Shown here: positions 44,387-52,207 of the stretch, piece by piece
How the letters are laid out: each line of letters begins with the position of its first letter
Position numbering within the stretch: the stretch's first letter is position 1
From: Virgisporangium ochraceum
Lineage (GTDB): Bacteria > Actinomycetota > Actinomycetes > Mycobacteriales > Micromonosporaceae
DNA: 64,000 nt
Assembly (NCBI RefSeq): GCF_016863655.1
Contig: NZ_BOPH01000126.1
Span: 52,868-116,867, forward strand
Direction: 5' to 3'
Notes under the pieces: model-generated
What the model was told of the DNA's origin: nothing
Databases searched by the model: none
The model's input: the letters and a program-made list of their open reading frames with translations, nothing else
Position numbers and translations under genes: made by a program

Positions 44387-44400
44387 ATTGAAGGATCAAT
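44387..44400. promoter_or_regulatory. Inverted repeat ATTGAAGGATCAAT between exporter and MerR genes
   Basis: ATTGA-AGGA-TCAAT, 5-bp arms, in the 92-bp divergent region (44354-44445). TTGAC elements flank it on both sides (44376, 44400). It is a plausible MerR-type operator but short. Confidence 0.45.
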
Positions 44401-44445
44401 TGACTGTTCTGCTCGCGATGCCGAGCGCTGGCACGGAGCGGATGC

Positions 44446-45177
44446 GTGAAACCCTCAACCGGCGGTACCAGGATCCGCATCACCGAGCTGGCGCGGTCGG
44501 CCGGCCTGTCGGTGCAGCAGATCCGCAACTACGTCACGCTCGGGATGCTGCCGCCGGCCGACCGCGCACCCAACGGGTACCGGGTGTTCACCACGCGCCA
44601 CGGCGACGCTCTCGCCACCGCCCGCACGCTCATCGCCGGCCACGGCTGGCCCGCCGCCGTCGAGATGTTGAGCGCCGTGCACCGCGGCGACCCGGCGACC
44701 GCCCTGTCGCTGGTCGACCGCAGCCACGGCGAGCTCGACCGCGAACGGGTCCACGTGCGCTCGGTGCTCGACGCGCTCGACGGCGACCTGCCGGAGCGCT
44801 TCCGCATCCACCGCCCGCTGCGCATCGCCGACGCCGCGGCGGCGATCGGCGCGCGTGCGTCGGCGCTGCGGGTGTGGGAGCGGCGCGGGCTCCTCGCTCC
44901 GGGCCGGGAACGCGTGACCGGGTACCGCCTGTACGACCAGCGGCAGCTGACGATGGCCCGCGTCGTCGTGCTGCTCCGCCGCTCCGGCTACTCCCTCGAC
45001 GCGGTGGGCGAGGTGATGGCCGCGATGGTCGCCGGCGACCCGGCCCGCACCCGCACCGCCCTGGCCTCCCGCCAACGCGACCTCGACCGGGCGAGCGTGG
45101 AACGCGCCCGCGGCACGGCGGCCCTCTACCGCTACCTCGAGACCAGTGGAGCGCTAGGATCGGAACCCATGTATTGA
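44446..45177 (+). CDS. MerR-family regulator with two helix-turn-helix domains
   Basis: 243 residues. Domain 1 (about 9-80) begins RIRITELARSAGLSVQQIRNYVTLGMLPP. Domain 2 (about 125-200) begins PLRIADAAAAIGARASALRVWERRGLLAP and ends YRLYDQRQLTMARVV. This tandem arrangement is the TioE/double-MerR type that often guards divergent ABC or MFS exporters. GTG 44446. A single TGA (45175-45177) separates it in the same frame from the HEAT-repeat gene. Confidence 0.88.
   Translation: MKPSTGGTRIRITELARSAGLSVQQIRNYVTLGMLPPADRAPNGYRVFTTRHGDALATARTLIAGHGWPAAVEMLSAVHRGDPATALSLVDRSHGELDRERVHVRSVLDALDGDLPERFRIHRPLRIADAAAAIGARASALRVWERRGLLAPGRERVTGYRLYDQRQLTMARVVVLLRRSGYSLDAVGEVMAAMVAGDPARTRTALASRQRDLDRASVERARGTAALYRYLETSGALGSEPMY
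45155..45177 (+). promoter_or_regulatory. Leaderless-type promoter leading into a two-codon ORF before the HEAT gene
   Basis: TAGGAT (45155-45160) is 8 nt from ATG 45169, matching the leaderless spacing at other genes here. The ORF is Met-Tyr-stop, and 12 nt later GTG 45190 opens the HEAT frame in the same phase. Confidence 0.4.
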
Positions 45178-45189
45178 GACCTCGACGCG

Positions 45190-47100
45190 GTGCCCTGGGC
45201 CCGCCTGTGGCACCACTACGGCCGGGCGTCCGACGTTCCCGGACTGCTGCGCGGCTGCGCCGGTCCCGATGGCGAGCGCGCCCTCGACGACCTCGACAAC
45301 GTTCTCTTCCATCAGGGTGGCTGGATCTGTCCGGCGGCGTCGGCCGCGCTGCCGTACCTGCTCGACCTCGCGCACGAGCCCGACATGCCCGTCCGGCTCG
45401 GGGTCGTGCGGCTGGTGGGGCGGCTGGTCCGGGAGGCGGCCCGGGTCGACCCGCGTTTTCTCGACCCCGACTGGCCCGACGCGCTGGCCGGTGCCGTGCC
45501 GCGGCTGCTCGCGCTCCTGCGCGACCCCGACCCGCGGATCCGGCGGGAGGCGACGTGGGTCGCCGGCAGCGGGTGCCTGCCGTTCTCCGACACGGTCGAC
45601 GCGTTGTGGGAACGGTGGTCGGCCGAGCGCGACGGGGTCACCCGCTGGGATCTCGTGCTGGCGTTCGGTGGCGTCGCCGCGGCCCGTCCCGACGTGCCCG
45701 ACGCGGCCGGGATCCGGGCCGAGCTGCGCCGCCTGCTCCACGACGACGACCTCCAGCTGCGGCTGGCCGCGGTGCACGCGCTCGCCGCGCACGAGCCCGA
45801 CGTGGCCGTCGCCGAGGTGGCGACCGCGGTACGGGCCGTACGCCACACCGACTCGGCCGGCTGGGCGGACTCGGCCTGGCACGGCGACCACCCGCGGGCG
45901 ATCGTCCACACCACGGCGGAGCTGTACCGGCACGACCCGACCGCGGCGGCCGCATTCACGGTCGGCGTCGGTGGCGGGCGGGGGGACGACCGGACGGCGG
46001 CGGCTCTCGACATCGCGGGCTCGCTGCTGGAGGAGTGGCGCACGGTCACCCCGGCCCTGCTGCCGTTGCTGGAGCAGGGCCTGGGCCACCGCGACGCCGG
46101 GATCCGCTTCCGGGCGGCGCACCTCGTCGGCTGCCTCGGCCAGGACGCGGCCGGGCTCCGCGAGAGCGTCGCGGCGCTCGTCACCGACGCGGCAGCGGGC
46201 GACGAGGCCGTGTGGGCGTTGGCGCGTCTCGGTGACCCGCGGTGCGTCCCCGGTCTGGTGGACAGGCTCACGGGACCGGTGCGGGGCTTCGCCGAGTCGG
46301 CCGCGTACTTCGGGCGGATGCCGGCGTTCGCGTTCCTGCCACCGGGTATCGAGGAGACCCTGGTGCCGTTGCGGCGGCACGCCGACGTCCTCGTGCCGCT
46401 GGTCGCCGCCCGGTTGGCGACGGTGGCCGACGATGCCGGTCCGGCGTCGTTCGCCTGGATGTTCCGCACGCTGCACGCCTGGGGAGCCGCGAGCGCACCG
46501 GCCGCGCCGGCGCTCGCCGCGTTGCTGCGCCACCCGACGGCGGCGCCGTTCGCGGCGCTCGCACTCGGCGGTATCGGACCGGTCGCCGCGACCGGTGCGG
46601 GCCCACTCCTCCACCTCGCCGACGACCACCCCGACGCGGCGTGGGCCTACCACCGGCTCGGCGGCGACCCGGCCCTCGCCGTGGCGAGGCTCGTCGCGCA
46701 CACCACCGGCACGTGGTCGCTGCCCGCGCTGCGGCACCTCGCGGACCTCGGCCCCGTCGCGGTGACGGCCGTCGACCACCTGCGGGCGCTGACGTCGGCC
46801 GACGACTGGACCCGTGTGGAGGCCGCCCACGCGCTGTGGCGGGTCACCGGCGACGCCACGGCCGCCGTGCCGGTACTGATGGCGGTCGCCGCGCCGCTCG
46901 CCGACGGCGACCGCCTCCCGGTCCGCCGGGCCGCCCTGTGCCACCTGTCCGAGCACAGCGACGCGGCCGGGGCCGCCGGGACGATCGCCGCCGCCGTGCT
47001 CGCCGACCCGCGGCGGCTCGGGTGGTCCGGCGGTTGGCGGGCGTTCGTCGAGGACGAGGAGACCCGCGCCGCCGCGGCCCGGATCATCCGACCCCGCTGA
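45190..47100 (+). CDS. HEAT-repeat protein, unknown function
   Basis: 636 residues made of repeated helix pairs of the HEAT/PBS-lyase kind (for example LLRDPDPRIRREATWVAG, RRLLHDDDLQLRLAAVHALAAHEP, LRALTSADDWTRVEAAHALWRVTGD), no catalytic motif, no signal. Such scaffolds bind proteins or nucleic acids. GTG 45190 is the first usable start. However, a leaderless-type TAGGAT (45155-45160) points to ATG 45169, which reads ATG-TAT-TGA and then continues in the same frame. Either the real N-terminus was cut off by a TGG-to-TGA change or a two-codon leader is present. Confidence 0.82.
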   Translation: MPWARLWHHYGRASDVPGLLRGCAGPDGERALDDLDNVLFHQGGWICPAASAALPYLLDLAHEPDMPVRLGVVRLVGRLVREAARVDPRFLDPDWPDALAGAVPRLLALLRDPDPRIRREATWVAGSGCLPFSDTVDALWERWSAERDGVTRWDLVLAFGGVAAARPDVPDAAGIRAELRRLLHDDDLQLRLAAVHALAAHEPDVAVAEVATAVRAVRHTDSAGWADSAWHGDHPRAIVHTTAELYRHDPTAAAAFTVGVGGGRGDDRTAAALDIAGSLLEEWRTVTPALLPLLEQGLGHRDAGIRFRAAHLVGCLGQDAAGLRESVAALVTDAAAGDEAVWALARLGDPRCVPGLVDRLTGPVRGFAESAAYFGRMPAFAFLPPGIEETLVPLRRHADVLVPLVAARLATVADDAGPASFAWMFRTLHAWGAASAPAAPALAALLRHPTAAPFAALALGGIGPVAATGAGPLLHLADDHPDAAWAYHRLGGDPALAVARLVAHTTGTWSLPALRHLADLGPVAVTAVDHLRALTSADDWTRVEAAHALWRVTGDATAAVPVLMAVAAPLADGDRLPVRRAALCHLSEHSDAAGAAGTIAAAVLADPRRLGWSGGWRAFVEDEETRAAAARIIRPR

Positions 47101-47200
47101 GGAACTCCCGCAGCGCGGCGTCGGACACGCCGAAGTGCCGGGCGACCGCCGCGACGGTCAGCCGCGACAGTTCGACGGTGTCGGCGAGGTCGGCGCATAG
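47084..47200 (-). other. Possible helix-turn-helix remnant (39 codons)
   Basis: The minus frame reads CADLADTVELSRLTVAAVARHFGVSDAALREFLSGVG and stops at 47084, inside the 3' end of the HEAT gene. The string looks like the end of a small helix-turn-helix domain but has no start codon or ribosome site of its own. It may be a fragment or chance. Confidence 0.25.
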
Positions 47201-47209
47201 GGTGGGCCG

Positions 47210-48403
47210 ATGGTTCTCGCGCGTTTCGCCGGAGTCCGGGCCGCCGCCGTGCGGCCATGTGCCACGTTCGCCGACGTCGTCGCGGCGCTGGCCGAGGCGC
47301 GGGCGGCCGGCCTGCCGGTCGCCGTGCGCGGCGGCGGGCACTGCTTCGCCGGCCGGTCCAGCGGCACCGGTCTCGTCGTCGACATCAGCCCGATGAACGG
47401 CGTGAGCCTCGACGGCGACCGGGCCGTGATCCGCGCCGGCACCCGACTCGCCGAGGTCTACGACACCCTCGCCGCGCACGGCCGGACCATTCCGGCCGGA
47501 TGCGGGCCGACCGTCGGCGTCGCCGGGCTGACCCTCGGCGGCGGGCTCGGCATCCTCGGCCGGCGGTACGGGCTCACGTGCGACAGCCTGCTGGCGGCCA
47601 CGATGGTCACCGCCGACGGTCGCGAGGTCGAGGCCGACGACGACCTCCTGTGGGCGCTGCGCGGCGGCGGCGCGCCCGGCGTGGTCACCTCACTGACGTT
47701 CCGGACGGTGACCGCGCCCGACTCGACCGCGTTCCGGCTCACCTTTCCCGCGGCGGCCGCCGTCGACGTGCTCGACGCGTGGCAGCACGCCGTTGCGGAC
47801 CTCGACGACGCGCTCGCGCCGAGCCTGGTCATCGTCGCGCCGGCGGATCCCGGGTCACCGCTGCGCGTCAGCGTGTTCGGCGCGGCACCGCGACCGGCGG
47901 CTGTCGACGGTCTCCTCGGGCTGACGCCGACCACCGACGACCGCAACCATGGCACGCACCGCGAGACCAAGCGCTGGCTCGCCGGCACCGACGAGCCCGA
48001 CGACCGGTACGCCTACCTGCACTCGGAGTTCCACCGCGACACCGTGCCGGCCGCCGACCTCGTCGCCCGGCTGCTCGCCGACCGCCGGCCGGGCGAGGAG
48101 CGCGAACTCGACCTGTCGCCGTGGGGCGGCGCGTACACCCGCGTCGCCGCCGACGCGACCGCGTTCCCGCACCGCGACGCGCGGTTCCTGCTCAAGCAGA
48201 CCGCGACCGTTGCACCCGACGACCGCCCCGGCGCGTGGCTCGACGACTCGTACGCGCTGACCCACCCGTACGGCACCGGCGGCGTCTACCCGAACTTCCC
48301 CGAGCCGGGACTGCCCGAGGAGGCCTACTTCCTCGGGAACACCGCGCGGCTGCGGCGCATCAGGTCCGACCACGACCCGGCGGCCGTGTTCACGTCACGA
48401 TGA
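47210..48403 (+). CDS. FAD-linked oxidase (berberine-bridge/PCMH fold)
   Basis: 397 residues. FAD-binding PCMH domain with VRGGGHCFAGRSS, where His44 is the likely 8-alpha-linked FAD attachment residue, and PAGCGPTVGVAGLTLGGGLG. The Cys there is one residue off the position used for the second covalent link in plant enzymes. A C-terminal BBE-type end (VYPNFPEPGLPEEAYFLGNTARLRRIRSDHDP, in pieces) completes it. It oxidises alcohols, sugars or amines with oxygen. TAGGGT 6 nt before ATG 47210 indicates leaderless expression. Its end overlaps the convergent arginase-fold gene by 9 nt. Confidence 0.9.
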   Translation: MVLARFAGVRAAAVRPCATFADVVAALAEARAAGLPVAVRGGGHCFAGRSSGTGLVVDISPMNGVSLDGDRAVIRAGTRLAEVYDTLAAHGRTIPAGCGPTVGVAGLTLGGGLGILGRRYGLTCDSLLAATMVTADGREVEADDDLLWALRGGGAPGVVTSLTFRTVTAPDSTAFRLTFPAAAAVDVLDAWQHAVADLDDALAPSLVIVAPADPGSPLRVSVFGAAPRPAAVDGLLGLTPTTDDRNHGTHRETKRWLAGTDEPDDRYAYLHSEFHRDTVPAADLVARLLADRRPGEERELDLSPWGGAYTRVAADATAFPHRDARFLLKQTATVAPDDRPGAWLDDSYALTHPYGTGGVYPNFPEPGLPEEAYFLGNTARLRRIRSDHDPAAVFTSR

Positions 48404-49144
48404 GAGCCGCGAGATCAGCCGCGCCCGGACGGCGCGCTCGTCGTCGTCGCGGGCCGGCCACCACGGGCACGCCACGCTGACCGCCACGACCCGGCCGGTC
48501 GCGAGCAGCCGCGCGCAGGCGGCCAGCACCGCGTCGGTGGTGGGGCCTTGGGACGCGGGGAAGCGCAGCCCCGGCACCTCGCGCGCGTCGATCACGTCGA
48601 CGTCGAGGTGCAGGACCAGCGGCCCCGGCGGAACGGTCCCGGCCGACACGTCCGACACCGGGATCCGGCCGGTGCGGCCGGTTTCGAGGTACTCCGCCTC
48701 GGCCGGGTCGAGGTCGCGCGCGTCGACCAGCACCGCCCGTTCCGGTGCCAGCGGCCGCAGCCCGAACCCGTCGGCGTACCGGTCGGGGTGCGCGCCGGTG
48801 ACCACCCGCAGCGCGAGCCCGCCCAGGTAACCGGAGGTGGTGGTCTCCAACGTGTGCACGTCGCCGTGCGCGTCGAACCACACGATCGCCGGATCGACAC
48901 CGACGCGCTGCGCGCCCGCCACGACGCCGCCGGCCACCAGGCAGTCGCCGGAGAACACCGTCGGCACCCGGCCGGCCGCGACGACCGGTGCCACCGCGTC
49001 GGCGGTCGCCCCGCACACGGCGGCCACCTGCGACCACACGTCGCCGTCGGGAAGCTCGGGGCGCACGGTGGTGTCGGCGCGCACGGGAATGTCGTCGTCG
49101 GCCAGCCGCACGTCCTGGTGGTACGGCACGAGAATCGTGGTCAC
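48395..49144 (-). CDS. Arginase/agmatinase-fold protein with an altered metal motif
   Basis: 249-residue ureohydrolase-fold protein. The second and third metal motifs are kept: DAHGDVHT (Asp91, His93, Asp95) and LDVDVID (Asp181, Asp183). The first, normally GxH, reads SGDC, putting Cys68 where the His ligand of one Mn(II) should be. Length is at the short end for the family. It is coupled to the kinase gene by GTGA (49141-49144), and TACGCT 6 nt before the GTG offers an internal leaderless promoter. It may hydrolyse a guanidino or formimino substrate with one metal, or may no longer be a ureohydrolase. Confidence 0.83.
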   Translation of the reverse strand: MTTILVPYHQDVRLADDDIPVRADTTVRPELPDGDVWSQVAAVCGATADAVAPVVAAGRVPTVFSGDCLVAGGVVAGAQRVGVDPAIVWFDAHGDVHTLETTTSGYLGGLALRVVTGAHPDRYADGFGLRPLAPERAVLVDARDLDPAEAEYLETGRTGRIPVSDVSAGTVPPGPLVLHLDVDVIDAREVPGLRFPASQGPTTDAVLAACARLLATGRVVAVSVACPWWPARDDDERAVRARLISRLSS

Positions 49145-49683
49145 CCGGCAAGCGTAGGGCGCCGGCCCAGCTCGGCGACCAGCCGGACGGCCGTCTCCTC
49201 CGGGGTGAGCGCCGAGGTGTCGAACCACCAGCCGGGTCCGGCGAGGGCGGCGTGCATCGTCGCGTTCAGCCGTTCGTACCCGTCGAACTCGACGCGCTCG
49301 CTCGCCCGCCGGGTGGCGTTGCGGTGCCGGCAGACCTCGACGCCGGGTGCCAGGACCACGAGCCGGACCGGCCGGGGTGCCAGCAGCTCCCGCAGGAGGT
49401 CGAGCTTCGCCCGGCCGGAGACCAGCGTGTCCATGAACACCGTGAACCCGAAGTCGACGAAGTTGTTGGCCAGCGCGCACAGGTTCCGGGTGGTGAGCTC
49501 ACCCTGCCGCGCGGCCTCGACCGGCTCGCCGTCGAACCGCACGCGGCCGCTGAGGATCATGTACCGGACGTCGTCGCCCTTGATCCGGGCCGCCCGCGGG
49601 AGGAGCTCCGCGGCGAGCGCGCTCACCGTCGACTTACCGGCGCCCGGCATGCCCGTGACGATGACGCACCCGTCGAGGTCCAC
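49141..49683 (-). CDS. P-loop kinase/AAA-type small NTPase
   Basis: 180-residue P-loop protein: VIVTGMPGAGKSTVSALAAELL (Walker A near residue 13), GDDVRYMILSGR, TVFMDTLVSGRAKLD and the Arg-containing lid CRHRNATRR. The pattern resembles phosphotransferases such as the chloramphenicol-phosphotransferase-like and Zeta-toxin-like groups. GTG 49683 is chosen; TTG 49719 is the far alternative. It overlaps the arginase-fold gene by 4 nt, so the two act together or share expression. Substrate unknown. Confidence 0.8.
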   Translation of the reverse strand: MDLDGCVIVTGMPGAGKSTVSALAAELLPRAARIKGDDVRYMILSGRVRFDGEPVEAARQGELTTRNLCALANNFVDFGFTVFMDTLVSGRAKLDLLRELLAPRPVRLVVLAPGVEVCRHRNATRRASERVEFDGYERLNATMHAALAGPGWWFDTSALTPEETAVRLVAELGRRPTLAG

Positions 49684-49723
49684 GCGGAGATGGTGGCCAA
49701 TGCCTCGGGGGAACGGCAAACGA

Positions 49724-50836
49724 TTATGCGTCCGGCGCGGTCACCGCGGCGCGCAGGCCGTCCAGGGCCGCCGCCCGTACGCCGGTCAGCACCGGCGCCG
49801 TGGTCACCGTCGCGGCGTCGACGGCCACGGGACGCGGCGTGCGCGCGACCGCCGCCCGGACCCCGTCGAGCACCGCGGGGCCCCACGTGCCGCCGACCAC
49901 GACCCGCTCCGGGTCGGCCAGCGCCACCACCGCGTCGATCACGCCGGCGATGGCGGTGCTCAGGGTCGCGCGCAACGCGGCGTCGGCGGCCCGGACGCGT
50001 TCGGTGTCGACGGCGGTGGAGCCGGCGCGGCGCAGGCCCAGCTCGCCGAACAGGTCGATGAAGCGGACCGCCCGGCCACCGGGTCCGACGGTGAGCACGT
50101 GGGCGATCTCGCCGGTCAGCCCGGCGTGGCCGCGCCGGACCTCGCCGTCGCTGACGACGGCGCAGCCCAGGCCGTCGCCGAGGAAGAGGTAGGCGAAGTC
50201 GCGCGGGTGGTCGGGTCCGCGGTGGTCACGCTCGGCGCGGGCGGCCCAGTTCACGTCGTTGTCGACGACCACGGGACCGCTGACGTGCGGCGACAGCACC
50301 GCCACCGGGTCGAGGTCGCCGACGAGGAACGGCGAGTCGGGTAGCTGGACCAGTCGGCCGCTCACGCGGTCCACCGGATCCGCCGCCGCGACGACCGCGA
50401 ACCGCACCGGCTGCCCGCCCCCGGCGCAGACCGCCGATACCGCGGCACCGACCGCGGCGGACACCTGCGCCGGCCGCGCGGGACGGTCGAGGTGCCGCTC
50501 CGCACGCGTCACCGCGTCGCCGAAGACGTCGACGCGTTCGGCGACCACGCCCTCGGCCGCGATCGTGACCGCCACCGCCGTGCCCACCGACGGCGACAGC
50601 GAGTAGTACGTCCCGACCCTGCCCCGCCCCCGGCCACCGGGGGTGCGTTCACCCGTGTCGGCGACCAGGCCCCGCTCGGCCAGGCGCCGCACGCTCTCCC
50701 CCGCGGTCGGCTTCGAGATGCCGATCTCGGTGGCGAGCTCGGCCCGGGTGAGCCGGCGGTGCCGCATGAGCGCGCGCAGCACGTGGTCGTCGGTCGCCTC
50801 GCGCACGAGCGCCAGCGACGGCTTGGCGGGTTCCAC
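49724..50836 (-). CDS. ROK-family transcriptional repressor
   Basis: 370 residues. An N-terminal winged helix (ATDDHVLRALMRHRRLTRAELATEIGISKPTAGESVRRL, read in parts) is joined to a ROK sugar-kinase-like domain with VVVDNDVNWAARAER, FAYLFLGDGLGCAVVSDG and GLTGEIAH. The zinc-binding CXCGXXGC motif typical of ROK proteins is absent. It is divergent from the DUF1479 dioxygenase, whose promoter carries a 17-bp palindrome at the start site. It probably represses that gene until a sugar-like inducer binds. Confidence 0.88.
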   Translation of the reverse strand: MEPAKPSLALVREATDDHVLRALMRHRRLTRAELATEIGISKPTAGESVRRLAERGLVADTGERTPGGRGRGRVGTYYSLSPSVGTAVAVTIAAEGVVAERVDVFGDAVTRAERHLDRPARPAQVSAAVGAAVSAVCAGGGQPVRFAVVAAADPVDRVSGRLVQLPDSPFLVGDLDPVAVLSPHVSGPVVVDNDVNWAARAERDHRGPDHPRDFAYLFLGDGLGCAVVSDGEVRRGHAGLTGEIAHVLTVGPGGRAVRFIDLFGELGLRRAGSTAVDTERVRAADAALRATLSTAIAGVIDAVVALADPERVVVGGTWGPAVLDGVRAAVARTPRPVAVDAATVTTAPVLTGVRAAALDGLRAAVTAPDA

Positions 50837-50846
50837 CCGACGATTC

Positions 50847-50876
50847 TAGACAGGACTCTTTCCCAGGAGCTATGAT
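50847..50876 (+). promoter_or_regulatory. Strong sigma70-like promoter for the DUF1479 gene
   Basis: TAGACA (50847-50852), 18-bp spacer, TATGAT (50871-50876). This is the closest match to consensus in the window. The predicted start (about 50883) falls at the edge of the palindrome at 50884-50900. Confidence 0.72.
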
Positions 50877-50883
50877 GCCTCCA

Positions 50884-50900
50884 AGTAAGGCTTGCTTACT
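50884..50900. promoter_or_regulatory. Operator AGTAAGGCTTGCTTACT at the DUF1479 start site
   Basis: Perfect 6-bp inverted repeat (AGTAAG, 5-nt centre, CTTACT), AT-rich against the local background, between the divergent ROK and DUF1479 genes and overlapping the expected transcription start. AGAAGGAGG follows at 50901-50909 as the ribosome site. Likely ROK target. Confidence 0.68.
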
Positions 50901-50914
50901 AGAAGGAGGCGACG

Positions 50915-52207
50915 ATGACCCTGCCGCACTGGGAGACCACCCCCGCCGACCTGCCCGCCGCGATCCGCGAGGTCAAGGCCGCCCTGCGCGCGCGGATCGC
51001 CGCCTCGGGCCGCACGGTCGAGGAGGTGTTCGGGGTCGTCGAGCGCCGCATGGAGGCCGCGGTCGGTGAGATCGAGGCCGCGCGGCGGCGGGGCGAGCAG
51101 GTCTGGCCGGTGATCGACTACGCCGACATCCAGGCGGGCACCGTCACCGCCGCCGACCTGGAGTACCTGCGCCGCCGCGGCTGCCTCGTGGTCCGCGGCC
51201 ACTTCGAGCGCGAGCAGGCCCTCGGCTGGGACCGCGACATCGTCGACTACGTGGAGAACAACCGGTTCTTCGAGACCTACCGCGGCCCCGGCGACGACTT
51301 CTTCGGCAGCGTCGGTTCCCGGCCCGAGATCTACCCGATCTACTGGTCGCGGGCGCAGATGCAGGCCCGGCAGAGCGACCGCATGGCCCGCGTGCAGGCG
51401 TTCCTCAACAGCCAGTGGAAGTCGTCGTCCGAGGGCGTCCGGTGGTTCGACCCGAACCGCGACTCGCTGTACCCCGACCGCATCCGCCGCCGCCCCGAGG
51501 GCGCCGACTCCAACGGCCTCGGCACCCACCTCGACCCCGGCACACTCGACCTCTGGATGACCGAGGCGTACCAGAAGGCGTTCCGGCACCTGTTCGACGG
51601 GACCGTCGAGGAGTACGACCCCTGGGACGCCGCCTACCGCACCGCCGGCCCGCAGTACCCCGGCTCCACGATGTGCTCGGCGTTCCGCACCTTCCAGGGC
51701 TGGACCGCACTGTCCGACATGGACAGTGACCAGGGCGTCCTGCACACCGTGCCGATCCCTTCCGCGATGGCGTACCTGATGCTGCGCCCGCTGATGCCCG
51801 ACGTTCCCGACGACGACATGTGCGGCGTCACCGTCAACCAGGTGTTCCCGGCGAACGAGAGGTGGCACCCGCTGCTCATGCGGGCGCTGTCGGGCATCCC
51901 GTCGGTGCGCGCGGGCGACTCGGTCTGGTGGCACTGCGACATGATCCACAGCGTGGCGCCGGTGCGGAACCAGCGCGGCTGGGGCAACGTCATGTACATC
52001 CCGGCGGCGCCGTGGTGCCCGCGCAACGAGGCGTACGCGGCATCGGTGCGCGACGCGTTCCGCAGCGGTTCCAGCCCCGGCGACTTCCCCGCCGAACACT
52101 ACGAGCGCACCTGGCCCGACCGCTTCCGCGAGGACGACCTCAACGAGGTCGGCCGCCGCGGCCTCGGCCTCGATCAGCGGGCGAACCAGCCGGACTTCGC
52201 GCGGTAG
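50915..52207 (+). CDS. DUF1479 (YbiU-like) Fe(II)/2-oxoglutarate-type dioxygenase
   Basis: 430-residue DUF1479 protein of the cupin/2OG-oxygenase superfamily. The iron facial triad is visible: HLDPG (His205, Asp207) and a distal His in MIHSVAP. YRGPGDDFFGSVGSRPEIYPIYWS and WGNVMYIPAAPWCPRNEAYA are family-typical. Relatives include E. coli YbiU; the substrate is not known to me. It has its own strong promoter and a palindromic operator shared with the ROK gene, so it is probably an inducible catabolic oxygenase. Its 3' end overlaps the convergent unknown gene by 34 nt. Confidence 0.9.
   Translation: MTLPHWETTPADLPAAIREVKAALRARIAASGRTVEEVFGVVERRMEAAVGEIEAARRRGEQVWPVIDYADIQAGTVTAADLEYLRRRGCLVVRGHFEREQALGWDRDIVDYVENNRFFETYRGPGDDFFGSVGSRPEIYPIYWSRAQMQARQSDRMARVQAFLNSQWKSSSEGVRWFDPNRDSLYPDRIRRRPEGADSNGLGTHLDPGTLDLWMTEAYQKAFRHLFDGTVEEYDPWDAAYRTAGPQYPGSTMCSAFRTFQGWTALSDMDSDQGVLHTVPIPSAMAYLMLRPLMPDVPDDDMCGVTVNQVFPANERWHPLLMRALSGIPSVRAGDSVWWHCDMIHSVAPVRNQRGWGNVMYIPAAPWCPRNEAYAASVRDAFRSGSSPGDFPAEHYERTWPDRFREDDLNEVGRRGLGLDQRANQPDFAR

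Noticed and set aside
45169..45192. Selenocysteine or programmed read-through at TGA 45175
   Set aside because: No SECIS-like hairpin could be recognised after the TGA, and an independent GTG start is available; kept only as an oddity.
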